Positions 1 to 10,568 of a stretch of DNA of 64,000 bases are shown here, one piece after another. How positions within the stretch are numbered: the stretch's first letter is position 1; each line of letters starts with the position of its first letter. Location: assembly GCA_029168955.1 (NCBI GenBank), contig JAPDOI010000020.1, positions 652,501 through 716,500 of the forward strand, written 5' to 3'. Under the pieces are notes generated by a model. It was not told the DNA's origin, made no database searches, and saw only the letters and a list, made by a program, of their open reading frames with translations. Position numbers and translations under genes: made by a program. The DNA is from Aplectana chamaeleonis (taxonomy: Eukaryota > Nematoda > Chromadorea > Rhabditida > Cosmocercidae).

Positions 1-70
1 GCAAGTCAACAAGCTAGCTTCTTACGCCACGCTTTTTAAGACCCTCAAAACTTAATAACCCATTCACGAC

Positions 71-96
71 CGCGTGTCCCACCGGTGGGACACGCG
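71..96. repeat. 26-bp perfect palindrome with two partial copies nearby
   Basis: The half-site CGCGTGTCCCACC is followed directly by its exact reverse complement. A degenerate copy of the core CCCACCGGTGGGACAC lies at about 122-138 and another at about 1537-1554. Function is unknown; it may be the centre of a short inverted-repeat element. Confidence 0.6.
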
Positions 97-201
97 TTGA
101 CTACAACTTCGGACCGCGTACCCACCGGTGGGACACTGTTTTCAAAAATCGATTTCTCCACCGCATGAAGCATTTTTTAAACCTTTTTATGGTCAATGTA
201 T

Positions 202-479
202 TGTGCTTATCTGGGCCGAATTCCGGGCCGCAATCGCGTCTCGACACGCTTTGCGGCCGCACGCGCTTGAGTCAGTCGGGTTTCCAGTGCCAAAGCCGAC
301 TCGATGTGGCTTTTTTATACAATTTTCTCTAATTTTTCTGAGTTTCCTGTTTCTAAAACCCACCTAGAGTCAGCAGATCGGCGGCTGCGGCGCTGGAAGC
401 TCTTTGGACTCGGGAGCGCGCGGCCGCAAAGCGTGCCGAGACGCAATTGCGGACCGGAATTTGGCCCAGATAAGCACGC
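202..479. repeat. TACTGTGCTT palindromic MITE, copy 1
   Basis: Ends read TGTGCTTATCTGGGCC and its complement. Inner arms contain CGACACGCTTTGCGGCCGC twice in opposite orientation, about 210 bp apart. The flanking TA is not preserved at the right end. Same family as copies at 2971, 16495, 58369, 59772, 60535 and 61527. It encodes nothing; open frames across it are chance. Confidence 0.8.
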
Positions 480-1762
480 TATTTATCTATTCTGGAGTCG
501 ACTATAAATTTTTTCGGTCCGCTGGAAGCTTTTTCACCACAATATATCTGACCCTTCGAATACAGCAAGGTCGGAAACTGCAATTGTGAGTGCAGATCGC
601 ATTTTGACAAGCAAATTTTTTCCTTTTCCCATTACTCGAGAAACAATTCCTACTTCTTAAAATGGTCGTCAGATCGTATAGCACCATTTAATATACCACA
701 GAAATATGATTACTGATACTGCGCACCATTCTCGCGTGGAGAATCCGGTTTCCTTTCGCCCGTATTTTGTTCACAGAAATTATTTTATGCTAAGATCACC
801 AATTTCGAGATCATTAGGGCTTCTTTTAAAGTCCTGCTTGGTTATGGTGGGTGTACCATCGTAGGCCGAGGCTCCAATTTCGGGGAAAACTACCCTGGAG
901 AGGAGCGTGCGAGAAAAATGGAGACGTGCCAGAGCAGATAACGATCGAAAGCTATGAAACGGTTATTAAACCCATCATTCTTGGTCAATTTGTATTAATA
1001 GAACTATTTTCAACGTCTGAACGTGAAAAACAAATATGCTTTTCCCAAAAATCTCTTCCTAGAAGGCGCCGAACCTGAAGGGTGAGGAGGTGGCCGAGAA
1101 AAAAATGGCGAAGATCTAAAAAAAATCATTTCCATCAGCATTACCAGTCAATATGAAATCTGAGGGGTATTTTCTACGTCTAGTTGTCAAAAAGAATGCT
1201 AAAAACGTTACTAAAAAAAACTCGCGTCGGAATGCGATATACCGCAAAAGCGAGGGAGTAGCTAAAGCAAAATTAGTGCGAATCTGAAAAAATATAATTT
1301 CACCAAATATTTCCAGTCAATTAAAGATCAGAAAAATGTATATCATGGACCGCTAGAATTCAAATTTTCAATTCAAAACAAATTCAAAAGTTGAGATTTT
1401 AGGAGGCCATTTCTCTAGAATGAAAGAGTTATGGAAGCTGGAACTTTGGCATCATGATTTCGGCGTCGACAGTCGTACGATAAACAATAAAAAACGAAAA
1501 TCGATTCTTTGGTGACGTGCAATTTGAGCAAAAGTGGCCCACCGGTGGGACACTGTATACGGTGACGAAATATTGCACGCCGTCCGAACGTGCAGCCACG
1601 CAGGATTAGGCGTGGTCGCGATTGGGTTAACAGACCTAATAATAAAAAATGCGACAAAAACAGCACCTTCTGCCGCAAAAAAATGTACAAAAAATTGTTT
1701 TATCAAAAAATTGAAAAGAAATCGAAAAAATTGAAAATTAGAAACGGATTACATCCACCCAC
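480..1762. other. No recognisable gene; possibly downstream intron of the GPCR
   Basis: AT-rich sequence with short frames only. I looked on the minus strand for TM5-TM7 exons of the receptor gene and saw none. One CCCACCGGTGGGACAC palindrome lies near 1537. Confidence 0.4.
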
Positions 1763-3383
1763 CATCAGCGTGAGTACTGTAACCGCGGCGAATACGTTCG
1801 CGGTGATCATGCAGGCGTGAGGCCGTTCCTTTAAGTTGTCCTGTATGCTCACCGACCTAAAAATATTGGAACAAATTTGGAGCAACAAATATCTGCAAGA
1901 AATAGTTTCCTGGTCAGCGTAGTACAACAGTTCTATGGCCAAATGGTGGCCTATGATTATATGAAATTACCTATAGGAAGCCCGACTGATGTGCACCAAT
2001 GCCACAGGAATGAGAAATTTGTTTAGCACCTCTACACAGTAGAACATCTGCAATCAAGTAACATAACGTTAATAACCATTGACGCGTCCAGCTGCCCGAA
2101 CGGAATGGATTCCTCGGTGCGCACGGTCGCGTCGCGACAAACGCTGGCCATTATCTGGCGCGTAAAAACTTTCGGTGACGCGACCGCACGCATTCAGCCA
2201 TACTTCTTGAATCCTACCTACCTTACAGATTGTCTCGCCAAATATCCATTGTTTGGAGATTTGAAAATGTACCAGTAATGATAGATCACATAGAACAAGC
2301 AGATCGGCACAGCAGATCACAACAATGCAATAGAGAATTTGGCGAGGAACCGATGAGGATCGACCGAAAAGTAGCACAACGCCGACCTGAATCATTGTGA
2401 TACGGTAGGAATACGGTAGTGGTATGTGGAATTTAGGAAAAGTCGAATTTTCACCGTAGGATCTTAGAAGAATTCAAAGCCTACGGTCCTGCGCAGAAAA
2501 AAGAGCGGGCAATTCTTTTTCAGCGTGGATACTGTCTTTGAACAGTTTTTGAGGTCGTCTATACTCCCACCGCCGAGCCGAGCAGCGAAGTGCAATCCTG
2601 TAATATTGATCATGCTGCGGCGTGTGATCAATATTATAGGATTGCACTTTGCCGCGACGCTCGGCGACGGAAGTATAAACGACGCTTTTTTTATAGAAAA
2701 TAGGGGTCTGTGGGATCTTTTCGATATTGCCCTTTGATTCACCTGTTTCCTGGTTAGAAATATTTGAAAATAAGATACGGATCTTATCATAAACACTGCC
2801 TTCATGTTTGAGTTCCGAGAAGGTGAATGACTATGTAATATGTATAAAAACACCATTATAAGCATCATAAACATCAATTTGATAATAAGCAATAAACGAA
2901 ATAAAAAAAATTATTCGAAAGAAAATTGAAAACTAAGAAGCATAACATTACAAATAAAATGATAGAATAATACTGTGCTTCTCTGGGCCAAATTCCGGTC
3001 CGCAATTGCGTCTCTACACGCTTTGCGGCCGCACGCTCCCCAGTCGGAAGTTTCCAGCGCCACAGCCGCCGATCTGTTGACTCTAGGTGGGTTTTAGAAA
3101 CTGGAAAGTAAACAAAAGTGGAGAAAACTGTATACAAAATCCATATCGAGTCGGCTATGGCGCTGGAAATTCGACTGACTCCAGCGCGTACGGCCGCAAA
3201 GCGTGTCGAGGCACAATTGTGGACCGGAATTTGGGCCAGAGAAGCACAGTAGGTGAAAGTCTGTGCACTCACCTTCCACGCAACCCACAGATTCCCAAGC
3301 ACACCAATTACAATAGTAACCACATAGGCAGAGGTGTTAATTCGTAATATCGTGTCGATTATACTCCGCGATGTATCGGACAT
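1763..3383 (-). CDS. Partial rhodopsin-type GPCR gene, exons 1-4 (TM1-TM4)
   Basis: Spliced on the minus strand. Exon 1 (3383-3273) starts with ATG and encodes a TM1 helix with the class-A signature GNLWVAWK; its donor is AAG|GTGAGT. Exon 2 (2386-2222, acceptor GATTCAG, donor AAG|GTAGGT) encodes TM2 with ADLLVL, then WIFGETICK, matching the conserved W-x-FG...C before TM3. Exon 3 (2047-1971, acceptor TTGCAG, donor AG|GTAATT) encodes TM3 ending ISRASYR at the DRY position. Exon 4 (1856-1763, acceptor TTTTTAG, or an alternative in-frame acceptor giving a start at 1892; donor ATG|GTGGGT) encodes TM4. All junction phases agree, giving about 149 residues without a stop. The likely role is a plasma-membrane, possibly peptide-gated receptor; the ligand is unknown. 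The TM3 motif ISRAS replaces DRY. TM5-TM7 exons were not found between 1 and 1762 and may lie outside the window or be lost. Confidence 0.62.
2552..2675. repeat. GTCGT-TATACT palindromic MITE, copy 1
   Basis: Two arms of about 60 bp pair with few mismatches: GTCGTCTATACTCCCACC at the left and GGAAGTATAAACGAC at the right, with TGATCAATATTATAGG near the centre. Related copies are at 18019-18153 and 27429-27556. It lies in GPCR intron 1. Confidence 0.7.
2971..3251. repeat. TACTGTGCTT palindromic MITE, copy 2
   Basis: Bounded by TACTGTGCTTCTCTGGGCC and GGCCAGAGAAGCACAGTA, so the TA target duplication is intact. It sits in GPCR intron 1 just inside the exon 1 donor. Confidence 0.85.
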
Positions 3384-3569
3384 TTAGTCTGAAAATTTGC
3401 TACTTTTACGTAGAATGTCTCGTGAAATGAAGTGAAATTACATACTCGAGGAAGGAAAATTAGCAGCGGAAGCGTGTAAAGCTAACGAGATTTCGGATCA
3501 ATAACCAACGAGAAAAGGAAGAAACACTGAATATGAAGACCTAGGTGTTTTTCATTCACGTCTTAGGGG

Positions 3570-3857
3570 TATGGTATACTTTTGCGACACACAGTCGCGT
3601 CGCTCTGCACAGCGACAGCGACCGCCTCCCGTCCTTTAAATCTGTCGCTGTCGCAGTGCACTGCACAGCGACAGCGACAGTGGTAGCGCCAGGCTATGGC
3701 ACTGTTGCAGTATGTCAGCCCTCCGCGACACGTCGCTGCGACCCACACGCGGCATCTGTTCCTACGACGACCGTTGCCGTTGCTCCGATGCGGGTCCCGC
3801 CACGATTTGTGTTAGATTGCATGCCTGTCGCTCATTACAGCGACAAAGTATACCATA
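3570..3857. repeat. Palindromic MITE with TATGGTATACTTT ends
   Basis: Left end TATGGTATACTTTTGCGAC matches the complement of right end CGACAAAGTATACCATA. The interior is a run of GTCGCTGTCGC-like units. No coding content. Confidence 0.6.
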
Positions 3858-5120
3858 GGCCTTAGCGACTGCACAAAACATCCTTTCCTAGAATGTATCG
3901 AGGTCGAGGACCGTGAGAAATGCCGCCTGCATACCCAGTAAGCGTGCATATGAAAGGAGCGCGGTAGTTATTCAAAATGTACGTGGAGGGATTGGTAACT
4001 TCATAAATTCTTCAAAAAATCAGGCAAGGAAATGACCAGACTGGGACGTCGGAACTACCCATGAAGCCATGTTTTTCGGATAAAGCACCTCCCGGGAAGT
4101 CATCAAAACCCAAGAGGTGAAGAGCCCTGTTGGCATTATATCATTAGGCTATCATATTCTATCATAATCTTCAGGAAGACAACAAACGGACCTCAGTTTC
4201 GTGTTCTACGCCTCAAACTACATACCCCTCTAGACAAAGTTTGGAATGAAGTGTTTTTATTGACCTGTGCGCCCCCAAAAATGGGATTGGACTATCCCCC
4301 ATGGGGCTTCATACGTCGGAAAAAATTTATTCCCAAACTTAGCCTTTGGGAATGTTTTAGAGCGCTGAACGCATATATGAGGTTCGCATAGTTTTTAGGA
4401 CGATTACGGTAGGTTACGGTGCCATTTAGCTACCGTAGCCCATTGATTTTTTTTTGAGACGAACGCGAACGAAATTTGTCGAAAAAAAAAGCAAATTCTT
4501 CAGAAAGGGATCAACGCCAATGGTAATTTTACTTACATACTTGAATGCGCAGCGTTTTTCCTCCAAATACTATTTACAATGCAGAGACCCACGACGAGCA
4601 GAGAAAATATCGATTTCTATCCATGCTGCGGCTGCTGGGTGCTTGCTTTTCACTCTTGAAGTGCTGTTAGATCGGTAAAGTGCCATGCAGAGCAGGTGTG
4701 TGCGTTAGTGGAAAATATTTTTTTTCGTTAAGCGTTAGTCGTTATTTTCGAAAAAAAAACCGCTTTAACCTGTCGACGTGCTGACACTTTAATTTTGCAT
4801 TTTGTTTGAAATCCAAAAAAAAATTGACCACAACAAAAATAAATAAATCATCAGAGGTCCCACATCAATCAGTGCCAAAATACCACTACCATCAAAGAAC
4901 TGAATTAACGTGATTTCAAGGCTTTTTCGTTAAGCGTATTCCGCGGAAAAAGACTTCGTTACCCGTTAATGCGTTAACACGTTAACGTTATAACGCATGA
5001 CCGTGACATAGAGTGATTTTTAATCGCAAATTTTTTTTCGTGTTGACGGTTTTGTCGATAAACTGTCATTGAAATATCGCATACAGTTCCTGGGCTCATA
5101 AAATATCGTGGCAAAAAAAG
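3858..5120. other. No gene seen
   Basis: Mixed sequence. The ACGGTAGGTTACGGT motif near 4405 recurs in the CTNAG MITEs. A GTTAA-rich stretch (4920-5000) contains AACACGTTAACGTT, locally self-complementary. Nothing coding could be supported. Confidence 0.4.
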
Positions 5121-5126
5121 TTTTGT

Positions 5127-5197
5127 AGCAAAGGAATCGAACACGGGACTCTGCAACTGGTGATCTGCGCCTTGAACCATTCGGCCAACTTGGCTTG
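5127..5197 (-). tRNA. tRNA-like sequence (pseudogene or SINE head)
   Basis: On the minus strand, TTGGCCGAATGGTTCAAGGC fits a pol III A box of the Ser/Leu type and GTGTTCGATTCC fits a B box at the right distance. The acceptor stem does not pair and the T stem has mismatches, so it is not a working tRNA. It may be a tRNA-derived SINE. Confidence 0.4.
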
Positions 5198-5538
5198 ACG
5201 GGTAGCTGAAGGAACCGATGATACAGCTCTCGACATTTGTGCCGTTTCGACCTCATTTCAAAAAATGGCTCAGAACTCCTTTTCTCACTCTTACTCGGGC
5301 AGCTAGTAGAGTGTTCCTACGACCACCCGTAATGTAGTCCATCAGAAAGACATGGGTCTATGGACAGATCTGGCAACATGGCCTGGTCTTTCCGTTGTGA
5401 GAGAACTTCAAAGATAATCGGTGACTGTCGACCAGATAATCAATCACTCACAGAAAACGATAATGGACCGGAAAAGAGCCGCGGACCATCTCGCACAATT
5501 GTCAAATCGTAAGAAATGCTATCGCAGAAACTTCCAGG

Positions 5539-5709
5539 TACAGTCGGCACTGATGGTTCCATACTTTAGTTTACATACTGACGTGGTTTTTTACGTTGAG
5601 GCAAGCTCGATGCACGTATGTTATTAAATTTACGCACCGAGTTTACGCCATCGTAAACGACGCCGTCAAGAGAGAATCAACAGTATCAAAGCGATCCACG
5701 CTGACTGTA
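5539..5709. repeat. TA-flanked CAGTCGGC palindromic MITE, copy 1
   Basis: Left TACAGTCGGCACTGAT and right ATCCACGCTGACTGTA are imperfect inverted ends with TA on each side. The central GCACCGAGTTTACGCCA recurs in the copies at 11549 and 13211. A half copy of the 9179 family follows directly (5710-5765). Confidence 0.55.
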
Positions 5710-5946
5710 AAGTCTGCCTGAATGACAGTGTCCGCCCGCGCGGTCGGCGTGCGTATCGAGCGATTGTCGTATTTTTTTTCGGACGAGACTTTCCACTAAT
5801 GCAAACAGCTGATTGGCATAGTATAGAACGAATTCTGAGCGACCAATCCACACTGGCGAATGAGCGGAAAAATGTGTACATCGGAATTAGCCGCTATAAT
5901 CCGTTTTCGGAAAAAATTCAATTCCATATATTAATAGGGGACAATT

Positions 5947-7207
5947 CTAGGTTGTTCAATAGTTTTGCCGTTCGATAAGAAAAACGCAATTTTATGGTTC
6001 AAAATACACTTTGTTATTCATTAAATCTTCTTGAACATTAATACACTTGCTCCAACGATCCTCCAATCTGTGGATCCCATCCCTGAAGTGAGAATCCGGA
6101 AGGTCTGCGAAGTACGCTTCAAAAGCCGTTATTACCTCTTCATTTGATGAAAAACGCTTGCCACGCATGAATTCTTGAAACAAATGCTCGCTGGGGAAAA
6201 ATCTGGTGAATAAGGTGGATGCTCCAACAATTCGAACTTTAATTCATGGATTTTAGCCATTTCCAAAATGCTCTTGTGACACGTGCATTGTCCTGGTGAA
6301 AAAGGATTTTTCTCCCGCAAACCGGGTCTTTTTCACGATTTTTTTTTGCCTTCAACTGGTCCAAAAGGTTACAATAATATTCAGAATTATTTTCCAGTTT
6401 GCAAGCAACCCACAAACAAAATTCCTTTCGCATTCCAAAAACTGATGCCATAACCTTCTTGGCCGATTTCCGGACACGAACTCGTTTCGAAGCCGAACAA
6501 CCAGGTTCACACCACTCTTTAGCCCCTTGTTTTAATTCAGGATCATGGTGATAAACCCAAGTCTCATCCATAGTGATGAATCGACGCACAAAATCCACTT
6601 TATCCTTTTTTAAAACGCTCCGAACGTTGCAGAGAAAGTCACATTCGAATGTGTTTTTGTTGCATTGTTAGCGAATGCGGCACCCATTGTGCACACAGCT
6701 TTCTAAAACCCGAAATTACACTTAAAATTTAGCTCCGACTGCCTAATGAGATGTGCAGAGCCTCTACTAAATCTCTCCCAGTCAATCGACGATCTTCCAG
6801 AACCATATCCTGTATTTTGGCTATGATGTCTGCTGTTGATGCGCTTTTTGGACGTCCTTCACTTGGATCGTCTTCAAGGGTTGTACGACCACGTTTAAAT
6901 TCAGCACCCCATCTTTCTGCTGTTCTAATTGTAGGTGAACAGTCATTATACACTTTTAACATTCGTTCGTGAATTTCTTTTGGTGCTACAGCTTCCAAAA
7001 ATAAGAATTTTATCACTGCACGATATTCAGTTTCTTCCATTGCTGTGACACGGCGACACTAAATGGCTTGTAAACAAAGAATGAATTGACAGATTGAAAT
7101 GAAACTTCACATACGTTCATATGAAGTGTGTACCAACAGAACAAAAAAAAATTGGGCTAGTAGCAACGCCCTCTCTTATAGAACGACAAAACTTATTGAA
7201 CACCCTG
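5947..7207 (-). mobile_element. Decayed full-length mariner transposon
   Basis: The outer 30-33 bp form inverted repeats: GTTGTTCAATAGTTTTGCCG at left and the complement of CAAAACTTATTGAACACCC at right. The total of about 1.26 kb is the usual mariner size. The transposase relic fills the interior. A TA target duplication is no longer obvious at either end. Confidence 0.85.
5992..7040 (-). pseudogene. Mariner transposase pseudogene
   Basis: In protein order: an N-terminal HTH segment (7040-6729) with ERMLKVYNDCSPTIRTAERW; a shifted stretch (about 6728-6600) with QWVPH; a catalytic segment (6598-6239) with MDETWVYHH (first Asp) and LFHQDNAR (second Asp); a segment (6320-6132) with PPYSPDFSP (third Asp of the D,D34D triad); and the C-terminal segment (6183-5992) with EAYFADLPDSHFRDGIHRLE. 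Together they cover about 345 residues, the family length. At least four frame breaks make it inactive. The product would have been a nuclear cut-and-paste transposase acting on the flanking inverted repeats. Confidence 0.88.
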
Positions 7208-8007
7208 GAAGTGACGAGAAGGGCACTTTCAATATACCACTGAATACATACATAAACACATGCATAAAAAACCTGATCAACAAGTACTGAGAAACCTAGA
7301 CTCGAATGAATTCCAATAAGGTTCAGTTTGAGTAGAGAAAAAGTAGGAGGAGAGGAAGCCACTGGAGAAAGCCTAGAGTCTGGCCTTCGTAGATTTCCGA
7401 GAATATCGAGACAGCCTACAGTCAACTAGAAGTCTATATAAGGCGATACGACAAAGACCATGCCAAAGATCAGTGCTGTAAACCCCTGAGAGACGCCGTA
7501 GTATGTAGCTCAGAGAAATGCACGGATGATCCCAGATGGTAAACACTCTTAGGTCAAACGCGATTAGCTCGTGTCTTTGACATTAGTGGATTTAATGGCT
7601 AGACGTAAAAGCAGCCCAATAGAAAGAAATTCCGTTTCTTATTTGAAAAGTTCATGAAAGACAATTCAAATGCATGCCCGACTCAGAAGCTGGTAAACAG
7701 GATGGGAAAGTATATCACGGAAGTAGACGTCTGAAGAAGTTGAGTGCACCTCAAGGAGCTTTATAGGAGACTTCGTATGGCTCTTCTCACCATTGCAAAG
7801 ATAATGGATGTTTTCTGGTCAGCTCCTGCACGCTATCTCGAAATCTGAAATTGGATTTTGCTTTGAGCTGCAACGAAAAACAGTTGCATAGAGAAAAAAG
7901 AAAGAAAGAGGTGTAACAAAGGGGTGGAGAGAGACTGAAACAGAGATTGCGAAAGAAAGAGAAAGGCAAACATGAAAGAGAAGGAGAAGTAGAGTTCGCG
8001 TAATAAT
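7208..8007. other. No gene seen
   Basis: Mixed-composition sequence right of the mariner. Frames are short and show no family motifs or splice-consistent exons. Confidence 0.35.
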
Positions 8008-8130
8008 TTTAGTCTGATGAATGGACGGGGCTGCGACGGTAGATCACCCCGCGCGAATCAAAACCCCATTTCCCAGTGAGGCAGCCTACCCCGCATCGAT
8101 AGCAGCCTGGTCCATGCGTCAAACTAAATC
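8008..8130. repeat. TTTAGTCTGATGA MITE, copy 1
   Basis: Left TTTAGTCTGATGA pairs with right ATGCGTCAAACTAAAT. The interior GGCTGCGACGGTAGATC is shared with the copy at 21980-22098. Confidence 0.55.
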
Positions 8131-8150
8131 GAAAACCGAAACCATACCCT

Positions 8151-8295
8151 CTATAAAACGTCGTAATTCACATCATTCGGGGCGCGAGCGGCGCGCGCGA
8201 TGTCTCAGTCTCCGCCTGCCCCACTCTCTCACTGTCTCTAACCTCCGCTCCGCACCAGCACGCGTAGGAACCATGTGAATTTCGCCGTTTTATAG
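8151..8295. repeat. CTATAAAACG palindromic MITE, copy 1
   Basis: Left CTATAAAACGTCGTAATTCAC and right GTGAATTTCGCCGTTTTATAG are inverted. The interior CTCTCTCACTGTCTCTAACC is shared with copies at 16880 and 30582. The TATAAAA is part of the repeat, so it is not evidence of a promoter. Confidence 0.8.
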
Positions 8296-8309
8296 CCTAC
8301 AAGTAGCGA

Positions 8310-9071
8310 TAGCTAAAGATAGTGATCGCGAGAGAAGGAAACGAGAAATGTGAAGAGAGAGAGACCATAAAATGGAGAGATCATATGGAATAGAGAGAGA
8401 GAGAGACGAAAAATAAAGAGAACATGAAATAAGGCAAAGGTCAGATTGAGAGATCACTTGAGATTGAAGGAGGCAGAGGCACATCGAAAGGACAGAGAGT
8501 GGGTGGAGAGAGAGGAAGAGAGAGTTCTAGAGAGAATGTGAAATAGAGAAAAAATGCAATTAGAGATATATGAAGTAGAGATGGAGGGCTACATGTAGAC
8601 AGATAAAGGGAAAGCGAAGGAAATGGAGCCAGGGTTAGAGAGATAGAGACAGCAAGATAGAGAGGGTGCGAAATAAAGGTTGTTGAAGGAAGTAGAGAAT
8701 ACAGGGGCGAGCAATGAACAGAAGGAGCAGAAGGAGAAGACGGGGACCGCTAAGTATAATTAAAAAATGAGATAGAGAGACAGAAAAGAGAGAGAGAGAG
8801 AGAGGTCTGAAGAGATTGTGGTATAACGAAAGCAGAAGGAATAACAGAATGAGTAGGAGAGAGTACAATATAGACAGATAGCTAAATCTATGAAGCTCAA
8901 AAGATAGAGAAAGAGAGAGAGAGAGGTATGAAAGGAAGAAGCCGAGGGGGAGCGAAGAAACTAAGACGTAGAAAGCTAAGAAATGTGAGAGAAATTTGGG
9001 CAGGGACAAATATTGATTGAGGCACAGGGTGCAGCAAAGAAGGAGAACAAATTAAGAGGGAAAACAAAATG

Positions 9072-9156
<85 letters not shown>

Positions 9157-9170
9157 AGAGAGAGGATGAA
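8310..9170 (+). repeat. GA-rich polypurine tract ending in an (AG)n microsatellite
   Basis: About 860 bp are strongly purine-biased on this strand, with many GAGAGA runs. An almost pure (AG)n run lies at 9073-9166 with one AAAG interruption. The reverse-strand frames rich in Ser-Leu are artefacts of the repeat. Confidence 0.9.
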
Positions 9171-9178
9171 TCTGAATG

Positions 9179-9305
9179 TAAAGTCCCTCTGAATGATACT
9201 GTCCGCCCACGCGGTCGGCGTGCGTGCTGAGTTATTGTCACAAAAGTACCGCTTAACGCGCACGCCGACTACGTGAGCGGACAGTCTCATTCAGACCGAC
9301 GTTTA
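9179..9305. repeat. Short palindromic MITE (AAAGTC...GACGTTT)
   Basis: Left CTGAATGATACTGTCCGCCC and right GAGCGGACAGTCTCATTCAG are inverted; GTCGGCGTGCG pairs further in. It directly abuts the GA tract. A half copy lies at 5710-5765. Confidence 0.7.
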
Positions 9306-10085
9306 GCAACATATCTAATGAGTGCGAAATGGAGAGGGAGAAAGTGGGTGGGAAGGATTATTGGGGAGACAACGATTCACTTTTTGCCTACAGTAACATT
9401 AAAGCTTTTTACTCTCTCATTCCAGCAGGGAAAGCATATTGGACACTTGTAAGAGATGAAAACTCTAAGCAGATACTTTCTCGATGCTCGAGTCTCAAAC
9501 AAGGCCCTCCTGAAAACCTATTGGGATACTTCTGCAGCATAAGGAGCTATACTGCAGCAATAGGGACCACACGAAAAAAACCTCACAGAGATACTTGAGG
9601 GGAAGCCGTTGTTCCAGCTCTCTAGAGGATGGAGGCGGTCGAGTGTGTCCGCCCCATAGGAATGACGCAAAAGCGGTAGGTTCTCGGAGTTTCAGAAGAA
9701 GATCAGCCGGGTAAGATTCAGAAAAACAGGTAGCGAAAGAAAACATATGGATCTCTGAAGCCTTTAGAGGATCAAACTCGAGCAAACTGGTCGCGAATAA
9801 TCGTGGATCTCTCCTGCTTGAAAAGATTTCGCTTGCGTCAATACACGGAGTATCAGGTACAGTGTTAATGCAGATGATTCGCCAAATATAGATGATGTTG
9901 TGAGAAAGATCATAGGCATCAAATTTCACTGGAAACAGGGAAAATCCAAGTCAAATTTAAGAGATTATGCACTCCTGTCGGAGTCATATAGTGCCGGGAA
10001 AACGAGTGCTTCAGAGGACTTTTACAGAAGCTATCTATCATTTTCTTCATTCATACACTATTTCCATTTTCTCCGTCAACTCGCG
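9306..10085. other. No recognised gene
   Basis: A 144-codon minus-strand frame (9495-9929) and an 89-codon plus-strand frame (9329-9598) overlap here. Neither shows a motif, signal peptide or family resemblance I recognise, so I do not call them genes. Confidence 0.35.
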
Positions 10086-10089
10086 TTAA

Positions 10090-10564
10090 AGGCAGCATAC
10101 ACGCTCGCAAAAGTTGTTGAGATAACTACATTAGTGGGGTCGTACGGGCCCTAGAAGAGCCCTCACGAAGTTGGAAGAGTTCAAAACGAGTTAGAGTGAC
10201 CTTATTTGAGTCACAAAATCATCCTTTCTCCGCCCATCGATACGGACTCCGCCCCTCAATACAGATATTCAGTGCTCGATTGCGGTCATTTTGGATACTT
10301 TTTTACGCCTCTGACGGCGTAGGCGTTCCAGAAAGGGCCGTGCGAGTACATTAGCGTCGTTATCCCAACAAATTTGTTGCTAGCTGCGCTATTTCAGCAA
10401 ATGCAGTACAACTCGTTCACTTCCGGACCAATATAGAATGAACCGTTATATCCTCATTTAAGTCGAATTTTTTCCGGTTTTTTCGTCATCTCTGAATATT
10501 AACAGCTTCAGACCTTCGATTCCTTCCAGAAAATCAATACCATTTTCGAGCGTGTATGCTGCCT
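10090..10564. repeat. TTAA-flanked AGGCAG MITE, copy 1
   Basis: TTAA precedes AGGCAGCATACACGCTC, and the complement GAGCGTGTATGCTGCCT is followed by TTAA. The inverted ends are about 17 bp and exact. A related right-hand fragment is at about 30430-30477. Confidence 0.75.
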
Positions 10565-10568
10565 TTAA

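Larger units (their letters stand above)
2387..3272 (-). other. Intron 1 of the GPCR gene, containing two MITEs
   Basis: This 886-bp intron lies between the exon 1 donor GTGAGT and the exon 2 acceptor GATTCAG. It is much longer than introns 2 (174 bp) and 3 (114 bp) of the same gene. The excess is largely two inserted palindromic elements at 2552-2675 and 2971-3251; the second ends about 20 bp from the exon 1 donor. Confidence 0.55.

Noticed and set aside
2464..2892. 142-codon minus-strand frame in GPCR intron 1
   Set aside because: It runs across a palindromic MITE and has no receptor motifs.
8145..8160. TATAAAA as core promoter
   Set aside because: It is the terminal repeat of a MITE present in at least three copies and in both orientations.
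8635..9290. Leu/Ser-rich minus-strand frames that look like membrane proteins
   Set aside because: They translate the GA-rich tract; hydrophobicity is a composition effect.
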